Of a DNA stretch of 5,126 bases, positions 1 through 4,864 are shown one piece after another. Source of the DNA: an uncultured Clostridia bacterium (lineage in GTDB: Bacteria; Bacillota; Clostridia; Lachnospirales; Lachnospiraceae). Location of the stretch: contig CAMWWR010000176.1 of assembly GCA_947178045.1 (NCBI GenBank), positions 1 to 5,126 of the forward strand, read 5' to 3'. Made by a program: the position numbers and the translations under genes. The notes under the pieces were generated by a model that was not told where the DNA came from, made no database searches, and was given only the letters and a program-made list of their open reading frames with translations. The stretch's first letter is position 1. Each line of letters opens with the position of its first letter.

Positions 1-1581
1 ACCGCTCATTTTCAGGTCCTCCCCCGTTTCCCATACCACCGTGATTTCCGGATACTGCAGCCGGAATGCTTCAATCATATCGCGAATCAGCTCGCTCGTT
101 TCCAGAGAATAGACCGTCAGCGTGCCGGCCGATTCTTCTTCCGGGGCGCCCGGCGCATATTTTTTCAGGCTTCCTCCCTCCTCTCTGTAGACGATATAGA
201 ATATATCCCCCACGACAAAGAGATCCTGAAGATTTCCGTTATCCCTGGAAAAATGAAAGCCCTCCGCCCCGATGATTTTCTGAAATCCTGTCCCGCCCGC
301 TTCCGCACGGAAAATTCCCTCCGGGCAGCAGGCGTAGAGCGCATCCCCCCAATGGTCAAGTCTTACCGACATTCGAAAATTCCCCTGAAGCGCCGGCAGA
401 AACTCAAGCCTCTCCGCATCATAGTGCAAAATGGACGGGCTGTCATAATCCAGAATAAAAAGCTCGTTCCCCACGGCGCACATACTGTCATACCAGCCGC
501 ACGGAAAACGGTCCAGAAGCCTTCCGTCCCCGCCGCTGTAAAGAAAGCATTCCTTCCCCTGCTGTGCCATGGCGATATTGCCGTTTTCCAGCACGGCAAC
601 CCGCCCCGGAATCATATAATAATCCCGCTCCGCCGTTTTGTCCCAGTCAGAAATCACGATTTCCGCGAAGGAGTTCCCTGTCTGCTTCACCAGATGGTAC
701 AGCTGGCCCTCGTCCGCGTACCAGATATAATAATTGTGATCCTCGCCGAGAATTACGGTAATTCGGTCGGGCTGCGCCGTTCCCGCCAATCCCTCCGCCC
801 AGGAAACAGCCTCCCTGCTCCATACGGCCTCAATGGAGCTGTCATCCTCCAGCGTGTATTTCCACAGCAGTGGGCTGTCTCCGATAGTCTCCGTTTCGGA
901 TGTTTTTCTCACACCTGACGTTTTTTCTGCTTCTATAGATTTTTCGGCTTCTGCTGTCGCTCCTGCATCAACTGTGTACCATTCGATCTTTCCTTCCCTG
1001 TTTAGAAGGATACCGCAGCAGCGCTCGGCATTGTTGTCAATATGCGGATCGCTTATAATCCCCTTTTCCCGGTAATTTTTCGAGAACTCGGAGGCAGAAG
1101 CCGTCCCCGGCTGTCCGGCTGCATCCTTATTCGGGCTGCCGTCCCCGCTATCCGGCCGGTTTTCGCCCTGTCTGTCTGACGGAGTCTCTCCATCACCGTC
1201 CGGTCGAGTTCCCCTATCGCTGCTTTGCTGAATCTCGCCCTGTCCGCCCGGTCGAGTTCCTTCATCGCTGCTCTGCTGAATCCCACCCTGCCCTCCCGGT
1301 TGACTTCCTTCATCGCTATTCTGCTGAATCTCGCCTTGTTCTCCCGGCAGGTTTCCGTCTTCTCGTCCCGTATGGGTGCCGTCCCCGACCTCCGGCCGGT
1401 TTTCTCCCTGCCCGTCTGGCTGTGCTTCATCCTTGCCGCCCGGTTTGGCTCCCTCCTCCGCATTCGTCCCATTTGTCTGCTCACAGTCCAAACTGCTGCC
1501 TTTCCCGGCCGTGCTCCCGCACCCGGCCAGAAGGCAGCAGCTCAGAAAAATACAGAACGTCCCTGTGAAATACTTTCTCAT
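1..1581 (-). CDS. Surface lipoprotein: repeat stalk, propeller-like domain and start of an SBP domain (partial, C terminus outside window)
   Basis: The frame is open for 527 residues from the ATG at 1581 to the left edge (ATG at 1587 is the alternative). A short signal peptide with positively charged MRK, a hydrophobic stretch and lipobox LLAGC (17-21) predicts lipid attachment at C21 and anchoring on the outer face of the membrane. Residues about 22-165 are a hydrophilic Gly/Gln/Asp/Glu/Pro stalk with three 16-residue repeats (QGEIQQ-SDEG-RPGG type). Residues about 185-475 form a beta-rich region with blade-like turns (DHNYYIWYADEGQLYHLV, GRVAVLENGNIAMAQ, GNELFILDYD, DALYACCPEGIFRAE, DLFVVGDIFYIVYREEG), suggesting a beta-propeller, though I cannot name a family. 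From about 487, GTLTVYSLETSEL and F..QYPEI..VWETGE match the start of the SBP domain at 3178. The promoter carries two BlaI-type dyads, so it is the likely target of the upstream repressor/protease pair. Ligand and function are unknown. Confidence 0.85.
   Translation of the reverse strand, partial: MRKYFTGTFCIFLSCCLLAGCGSTAGKGSSLDCEQTNGTNAEEGAKPGGKDEAQPDGQGENRPEVGDGTHTGREDGNLPGEQGEIQQNSDEGSQPGGQGGIQQSSDEGTRPGGQGEIQQSSDRGTRPDGDGETPSDRQGENRPDSGDGSPNKDAAGQPGTASASEFSKNYREKGIISDPHIDNNAERCCGILLNREGKIEWYTVDAGATAEAEKSIEAEKTSGVRKTSETETIGDSPLLWKYTLEDDSSIEAVWSREAVSWAEGLAGTAQPDRITVILGEDHNYYIWYADEGQLYHLVKQTGNSFAEIVISDWDKTAERDYYMIPGRVAVLENGNIAMAQQGKECFLYSGGDGRLLDRFPCGWYDSMCAVGNELFILDYDSPSILHYDAERLEFLPALQGNFRMSVRLDHWGDALYACCPEGIFRAEAGGTGFQKIIGAEGFHFSRDNGNLQDLFVVGDIFYIVYREEGGSLKKYAPGAPEEESAGTLTVYSLETSELIRDMIEAFRLQYPEITVVWETGEDLKMSG
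1138..1182 (-). repeat. Stalk flanking repeat, copy 2 (GENRP..GDG)
   Basis: It matches 1378-1422 at an offset of 240 bases, which is exactly five 48-base units. Both encode GENRP-x-x-GDG on the minus strand. The pair flanks the 48-base array, which suggests the stalk grew by duplication of a longer segment as well as of single units. Confidence 0.7.
1195..1338 (-). repeat. Three tandem 48-base repeats in the lipoprotein stalk
   Basis: Units are 1291-1338, 1243-1290 and 1195-1242, each encoding 16 residues beginning QGEIQQ or QGGIQQ, then NSD or SSD, then EG or RG and -RP-G or -QPGG. The units keep frame and differ by a few bases. They form part of a flexible, charged spacer between the lipid anchor and the folded domains. 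Arrays of this kind can change copy number between strains without breaking the frame. Confidence 0.85.
1378..1422 (-). repeat. Stalk flanking repeat, copy 1 (GENRP..GDG)
   Basis: Partner of 1138-1182. Both contain TCCGGCCGGTTTT and a shared GTCCCCG on the plus strand. It encodes DGQGENRPEVGDG at residues 56-68 of the lipoprotein. Confidence 0.7.
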
Positions 1582-1590
1582 TCGCATAAT

Positions 1591-1597
1591 CCTCACC
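1591..1597 (-). promoter_or_regulatory. Ribosome binding site of the lipoprotein gene
   Basis: GGTGAGG on the minus strand ends 9 bases before the ATG at 1581-1579 and only 3 bases before an in-frame ATG at 1587-1585. Normal spacing favours 1581, which adds a standard signal peptide start (MRKYF). Confidence 0.55.
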
Positions 1598-1626
1598 GCA
1601 TAAATCCAATTTTCCTCACTGTCTTG

Positions 1627-1643
1627 GTTTACAGTATGTAAAC
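1627..1643 (-). promoter_or_regulatory. Candidate BlaI-type operator 2 (perfect dyad)
   Basis: The minus strand reads GTTTACATACTGTAAAC: perfect 7-base inverted arms around a 3-base centre, containing TACA and TGTA as in BlaI/MecI operators. Its centre is 33 bases from that of operator 1, about three helical turns, so two repressor dimers would sit on the same face of the DNA. It falls at roughly +9 to +25 of the predicted transcript. Confidence 0.7.
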
Positions 1644-1658
1644 TTCCTTCTTGATTTT

Positions 1659-1687
1659 AGTCTACTGCATGTAAACCGTTTTGTCAA
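1659..1687 (-). promoter_or_regulatory. Sigma-A-type promoter of the lipoprotein gene
   Basis: On the minus strand a perfect -35 box TTGACA (1687-1682) is followed after exactly 17 bases by TAGACT (1664-1659), which matches 4 of 6 positions of TATAAT. Transcription would start near 1652, giving a leader of about 70 bases to the ATG at 1581. A candidate BlaI operator (1660-1676) lies in the spacer and overlaps the -10 box, and a second lies just after the start point, so the promoter is placed for repression. Confidence 0.7.
1660..1676 (-). promoter_or_regulatory. Candidate BlaI-type operator 1 (in promoter spacer, overlapping -10)
   Basis: The minus strand reads GTTTACATGCAGTAGAC, a dyad of 7-base arms around a 3-base centre with 5 of 7 positions paired. 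Its left half, GTTTACA, is identical to that of operator 2. The TACA half-site is the known core of BlaI/MecI operators. A bound repressor here would block RNA polymerase directly. Confidence 0.6.
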
Positions 1688-1782
1688 GGAAATTTTACGG
1701 CTTTCAAATTGCGCCGGTTTCACCCGAACGCCGGTTTGTCCTTCCCGAAGCGCATTCCCTTCTTCATGTTTTCAGAAAGCGG

Positions 1783-1860
1783 AAAAATTCCTGCTGCACA
1801 GCAAAGCCGGGACCGAATCACTGTCCGATGATCCGTTCCCGGCTTCTGTATTGCAGCAGG
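1783..1860 (-). terminator. Two-tier hairpin with T-run, probable terminator of the M56/SBP operon
   Basis: On the minus strand an outer stem of 9 perfect pairs (1860-1852 with 1798-1790) encloses small internal loops of 5 to 6 bases. An inner stem of 17 positions (1845-1829 with 1820-1804; 15 Watson-Crick pairs, one G-T, one mismatch) closes an 8-base loop. AATTTTT follows the outer stem (1789-1783). It lies about 125 bases after the TAG at 1987 and before the next promoter, as expected for an operon terminator. In the plus direction there is no comparable T-run, so termination is predicted for the minus strand only. The stem is unusually long and compound for a simple terminator. Confidence 0.65.
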
Positions 1861-1986
1861 TCCAAAGGGCGACTTATCGCTTATGCAGAGCAATATGTAT
1901 TTTATCTGGCAGGACATAATATTTCTCAAGGAAGTGCTTGCATCCGCGCTTCTTTGAAAGTTACAAAAACAGACAAAGGGTCGCTT

Positions 1987-3189
1987 CTACTGAACCCGCT
2001 CCAGAATCGCCGCGACGCAATCCCACAGATATTCCTCCCCGTCAAAATAGTCCTGTGCTTCCTCCTGCAGTACCTCCAAAATGGCCGGATTTACTGTCTG
2101 CGGCCGCTTCACGCTGGTTATGGCTCCAAACATCCGCTCCACCGTTCCTCGCTGCTCTGTCATATGACGAACCGTATCCTTGGTCCCGCCGCTCTCCAGC
2201 ATTCTCTGATTTTCCTCCTGCTGAGCTAAAAAGGCCTCCGTAAGTGCCCTTCCGTTTGTCTGAAAGCCGGTTTCTGCCGTATATTCCGACTGCATCTCAA
2301 AGGAAAAGGCAGCCTTTACAAACTGCTCGGCCAGCTCTCTGTTTTCCGACTGCGCATTGATACCGAGCAGACCCTCCGGGAAAAATATCCCGTCCATCAG
2401 CTGCAGACTCGTCGCTCCATATCGGATATTCCCATATCCGGCCGCCAGAACGCACGGATTATAAAACCGAAGCTGCCCCATCCTGCTCAGCGGCATAAAC
2501 ATAAGCTCTACCTCTTCCCGGAACAGCCCGATCGTATTCTCGCCTTCCGTAAAATATGTGTGTTCCTGATTTCCCGCCTTCACCTTCTCGTTCTCAAGCA
2601 GCCATTTCGTCCAAATCAGAAAGTTTCCAAGCTCAATCGATTCGCGCCGAATATCCTGTTCATCCGCGCTCCCGTCCGGCAGGATAAACTCCGGCGTATA
2701 ATTGTAATACACCAGCTCCACAAAATCCTTCCGGGAATATCCCCACGCGCAGACTCCCCCTCTTTGCAATCCGGAATAACGCATCAGCTTATTCAGGGAA
2801 CCGACCACCTCTGCGTTTTGCTTTTTCACTACGGCCACCGGAACGGAATAGCGAACCGGCAGCATAAAGCTCCCGCCGTCCGTCTCGTAGGCGGACAGAA
2901 TATTTTGCTGCAGCTCCTCCCTGACGGAGGCGAGCGCCGGGGACAGATCAGCGAGAAACCCTCTGTTCTGATAAGTGTTTGCAGGGAGCCCGTCCATAAT
3001 CAGAACATCCGGCCCGTTCCCTGCCATCAGCCTCGCCGTCAGCGCATCGGCCTGCTCGAATGCGGAAAGTCCTGCCTCCCCGGTTTCATACCGGATTTCG
3101 ACGCCCGGATACATGGTCTGAAAGCCCGCGATCAGCTCGTGCACCAGCTCGCTTTCTGCAAGGGAATAGACAGTGAGCATTTTATCCAA
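1987..3189 (-). CDS. Extracellular solute-binding protein (family 1-like) domain, no signal peptide
   Basis: From the TTG at 3189 the frame gives 400 residues; the open frame itself reaches back to 3414. It looks like a whole two-lobed ABC-type sugar or oligosaccharide binding fold. LTVYSL..SEL...I..F...YP forms the first strand and helix (5-28), GPDVLIMDGLP (59-69) is followed by GFLADLSP (77-84), LPVRYSVPV (110-118) is the interlobe strand, and LGINAQSENRELAEQFVKAAFS (split: 275-284 and 285-296) is the typical late segment, followed by QTNGRAL (310-316). No Sec signal, lipobox or membrane helix is present, so if translated alone from TTG it would stay in the cytoplasm, which is odd for this family. 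It reads more naturally as the extracellular sensor domain of the upstream M56 protein. It is paralogous to the SBP start of the lipoprotein at the left edge. No ABC permease or ATPase gene is nearby. The ligand cannot be told from sequence. Confidence 0.75.
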   Translation of the reverse strand: MDKMLTVYSLAESELVHELIAGFQTMYPGVEIRYETGEAGLSAFEQADALTARLMAGNGPDVLIMDGLPANTYQNRGFLADLSPALASVREELQQNILSAYETDGGSFMLPVRYSVPVAVVKKQNAEVVGSLNKLMRYSGLQRGGVCAWGYSRKDFVELVYYNYTPEFILPDGSADEQDIRRESIELGNFLIWTKWLLENEKVKAGNQEHTYFTEGENTIGLFREEVELMFMPLSRMGQLRFYNPCVLAAGYGNIRYGATSLQLMDGIFFPEGLLGINAQSENRELAEQFVKAAFSFEMQSEYTAETGFQTNGRALTEAFLAQQEENQRMLESGGTKDTVRHMTEQRGTVERMFGAITSVKRPQTVNPAILEVLQEEAQDYFDGEEYLWDCVAAILERVQ

Positions 3190-3197
3190 ATCGTCGG

Positions 3198-3203
3198 CCT
3201 CCT
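3198..3203 (-). promoter_or_regulatory. Possible internal ribosome binding site (AGGAGG) before TTG
   Basis: AGGAGG lies 8 bases before an in-frame TTG (3189-3187) and 17 bases before the first in-frame ATG (3180-3178). Sequence and spacing are ideal for starting the solute-binding domain independently of the upstream TAG. The same bases also encode Gln-Glu-Ala in the linker, so the match may be chance; GGAGG-like strings are common in this GGA-rich stretch. Confidence 0.4.
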
Positions 3204-3303
3204 GCCGTCCATCTCCGCTCCCTTCGGCAGTGTTTCCTCCGGCCTTCCCGCTCCCGGAGCTTCCGCCGGAGTTTTCTGCGCCGCTTCCGCCCGTTTTTTC
3301 ACC

Positions 3304-3432
3304 ATTGCCTCCGGCACCGTCGGCCTCTCCGCCAACCGTTCCATTTCCGGAGCTTCCTGCGATTCCTTCTTTGTCACTTCCGCCGCTGTTTCCGGCGGCA
3401 TCAGCCTGTAAGTTCTACCAGGTTCCGGAATA
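3304..3432 (-). repeat. Linker direct repeat, copy B (contains the TAG)
   Basis: This copy matches 3451-3579 at a constant offset of 147 bases (49 codons). The best core is 3319-3405 against 3466-3552, which I count by eye as about 11 differences in 87 bases. Both copies read ADAAG-SGG--EGI-GSSGNGT-GG-AD in the M56/SBP frame. Conservation of the reading frame in both copies suggests both once coded. The edges are approximate because the surrounding linker is itself low in complexity. Confidence 0.75.
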
Positions 3433-4809
3433 ATTCACAGAGATTTTCTCTCCGCCTTCGGCATCGTCGGCCTTTCCGCCGGTCGTTCCATTTCCTGAGC
3501 TTCCTGTGATTCCTTCCCTGTCATTTCCGCCGCTGCTCCCGGCGGCATCAGCCTCGCTATTCTTCCCGGTTCCGGCATTCTTTCCGGAGCTTCCCTCTCC
3601 GCTTCCGGCACCGCCAGCCTCGCTTCCCGGCTTCTTCGCTGCCCCCTCCTGCGCTGCCGGGTCGCTGCCGAAGGCACAGACCGTCCCCGAAAACAGCAGG
3701 ACGGCGAAGACAATCCAGAACGCGGCCGGCTTTTTATACTGCATCACATTTCTGATGCGGCTTCCCACCTCGCCCTCCCCGAATGCAAGATGAATTCCGG
3801 GTATCATGCGCCGTCCGGTGGCAAGCCCCAGCAGGGAAGCGGAATATTCTGCCCGGATATCCCCGCTCGTCCGCTTCATCACCGTCTCGTCGCAGGCCAT
3901 CTCCATATCCCTTCCGGACAGATAAAACGCCAGCCATACAAGCGGATTGAACCAGTGGAGCGTCAGCGCGGCAAATGCCAGCAGTCGGAAGATGTGATCG
4001 CCCCTTCTCAGATGCGTCCGCTCATGCAGCACAATATACTCCCTCTCCTTTCCGCAGAGCGAGGACGGCAGATAAATTCTCGGCCGGAATACGCCGACGA
4101 CAAAGGGAGAATCAATATAATCCGACTGGTAAATATTTCCCTCCGCCCGAACCGCGCCGACCAGCCGCCGTTTTAACCGCAGCATGCTGAACATACTGCA
4201 GGCGGATATTCCCGCAATCCCGGCGAGCCATATCCATGCGGCTGCCTTCAGCCATACCGGTACGTCTGCCCGGTCCGAATTGCCGCTCTGCCCGGTTGTC
4301 CGGACTGCCGGAAGTATAGGGTTTCCCGCCTGCGGCAGCCAAAGGCCGCTTTTATTGACCGCACCGGCTCCGCCGCTCATCCACAGGCCTTCCTCATAGA
4401 GCGGGGCAGGGTGTGCCAGGGTGCTGCTGTCCGCCGCAGCGTTCTCTCCACCTGCCTTGTCCGCAGACAGCAGCACATTTTCTGCATCCCGATACCCGGC
4501 TCCCGTTCCGTTTTCTCCCGCGAGCTGCGACGTTATCCCCTCCGGCCTCTCCCCGCCGGACGGATTTGCCGAAGCATTCTCCGCGGCTTTCCCACTGGCC
4601 TCCGGAAGTCTGACCAGCCCCAGCGCGGAAAACGGGGATGATACGGAAACCGGACAGAGCAGCCGGAAAAGCACCACGCTCCACAGGAGGTAGCTGAACA
4701 GCTTCGGCCCCCTCCTTAAAAGGCATCTGCACAATAATACGGCAAGAATCGCAAGCCCCGCAGTCACACTCATGCTCACGATCTCCGGCAGCAATGTATA
4801 AATTCCCAT
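3415..4809 (-). CDS. BlaR1/MecR1-like M56 zinc metallopeptidase (membrane sensor/protease), ends in repeat linker at TAG
   Basis: The product is 464 residues from the ATG at 4809. Predicted membrane segments are at about 10-30, 38-56, 187-208 and 363-381. Between segments 2 and 3 is an unusually long, Gly/Ala/Ser-rich, probably extracellular loop of about 130 residues. The M56 core has SPFVVGVFRPRIYLP (234-248), the zinc motif HERTH (262-266), FNPLVW (287-292) and DMEMACDE (301-308), where E303 is the likely third zinc ligand. RLKRR after segment 3 supports a cytoplasmic catalytic domain, as in BlaR1. In this family, signal binding outside the cell activates the protease, leading to loss of BlaI repression. 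Canonical BlaR1 carries a penicillin-binding domain after the fourth membrane segment. Here there is instead a Gly/Ser/Asp/Glu linker (382-455) and then TAG. The frame stays open beyond the TAG into a solute-binding-protein domain, so this gene may be the N-terminal part of a broken or read-through fusion. Confidence 0.9.
   Translation of the reverse strand: MGIYTLLPEIVSMSVTAGLAILAVLLCRCLLRRGPKLFSYLLWSVVLFRLLCPVSVSSPFSALGLVRLPEASGKAAENASANPSGGERPEGITSQLAGENGTGAGYRDAENVLLSADKAGGENAAADSSTLAHPAPLYEEGLWMSGGAGAVNKSGLWLPQAGNPILPAVRTTGQSGNSDRADVPVWLKAAAWIWLAGIAGISACSMFSMLRLKRRLVGAVRAEGNIYQSDYIDSPFVVGVFRPRIYLPSSLCGKEREYIVLHERTHLRRGDHIFRLLAFAALTLHWFNPLVWLAFYLSGRDMEMACDETVMKRTSGDIRAEYSASLLGLATGRRMIPGIHLAFGEGEVGSRIRNVMQYKKPAAFWIVFAVLLFSGTVCAFGSDPAAQEGAAKKPGSEAGGAGSGEGSSGKNAGTGKNSEADAAGSSGGNDREGITGSSGNGTTGGKADDAEGGEKISVNYSGTW
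3451..3579 (-). repeat. Linker direct repeat, copy A (inside the M56 gene)
   Basis: This is the partner of 3304-3432. At its upstream end it reads G-T-G-K-N-S-E (AAG for Lys at 3564-3562), where copy B reads G-T-W-stop-N-L-Q with TAG at 3417-3415. Flanking bases GGAACC are identical in both, so the TAG and AAG codons are aligned within the repeat and differ by one base. Confidence 0.75.
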
Positions 4810-4815
4810 CAAAAA

Positions 4816-4823
4816 TCCCCCTT
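4816..4823 (-). promoter_or_regulatory. Ribosome binding site of the M56 peptidase gene
   Basis: AAGGGGGA on the minus strand ends 6 to 7 bases before the ATG at 4809-4807. This decides the start: a TTG immediately upstream (4812-4810) is also in frame but lies closer (4 bases) and is the less likely initiator. The gap to the repressor stop is short, so the two genes are probably one operon. Confidence 0.7.
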
Positions 4824-4864
4824 ATGCCCTCAAATGAAACGCTCTGCCGGCGCCCGCCCGGAGC

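Larger units (their letters stand above)
1588..1986. other. Intergenic region of about 400 bases
   Basis: It holds, from right to left, about 125 bases after the SBP stop with nothing I can name (1986-1861), the compound terminator (1860-1783), about 95 bases without recognisable signals (1782-1688), then the lipoprotein promoter, two operator dyads and the leader. On the minus strand the frame after the TAG at 1987 stays open to 1720, but it runs through the terminator and resembles no protein, so it is not called as a gene. Confidence 0.6.
1987..4809 (-). pseudogene. Possible single gene: M56 peptidase - linker - SBP domain, interrupted by one in-frame TAG (3417-3415)
   Basis: Codon-by-codon reading shows the M56 frame and the solute-binding frame are identical. 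Between the ATG at 4809 and the TAG at 1989-1987 there is one interruption, TAG at 3417-3415. With a sense codon there the product would be 940 residues: M56 peptidase with four membrane segments (1-381), a low-complexity linker of about 163 residues, and an SBP domain (about 545-940). Topology fits: the C terminus of M56 sensors is extracellular, which is where an SBP-like domain belongs, and the SBP part has no signal peptide of its own. The TAG lies in a 147-base linker duplication, and the aligned codon in the other copy is AAG (Lys). Alternatives are two genes (AGGAGG and TTG at 3189), programmed read-through, or an error in the sequence. Confidence 0.6.

Noticed and set aside
253..918. 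221-residue open frame on the plus strand
   Set aside because: It lies antisense to the lipoprotein propeller region, has no ribosome site or recognisable motif, and the minus frame has a lipobox, promoter and domain similarity.
1720..1929. 69-residue minus-strand frame after the SBP stop, in the same frame
   Set aside because: It runs through the compound terminator, has no ribosome site and no protein-like composition; the second TAG at 1987 is accepted as the true end.
3132..3401. Two look-alike minus-strand frames (3132-3401 and 3435-3713) sharing MPP--AAE-T-KESQEA
   Set aside because: They resemble each other only because the linker DNA is duplicated; they are out-of-frame shadows of the linker copies.
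2560..3411. 283-residue open frame on the plus strand
   Set aside because: Antisense to the SBP domain and linker; low-complexity Ser/Ala/Pro tail is the mirror of the Gly/Ser linker; no family resemblance.
1987..3417. TAG used as a sense codon genome-wide (for example pyrrolysine)
   Set aside because: The SBP domain ends at a natural C terminus with TAG at 1989-1987, so TAG appears to act as a normal stop; no supporting tRNA or methylamine genes are in view.
1987..4809. A true beta-lactam resistance sensor (BlaR1/MecR1)
   Set aside because: No penicillin-binding domain, STxK-type active site or KTG motif is found after the M56 domain, and no beta-lactamase gene is in the window.
4824..4864. 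GC-rich inverted sequence between the repressor and M56 genes as a terminator
   Set aside because: The possible stem (GCTC...GAGC with GG/CC pairs) is short and imperfect and has no T-run directly after it; the gap more likely is a simple intercistronic spacer.
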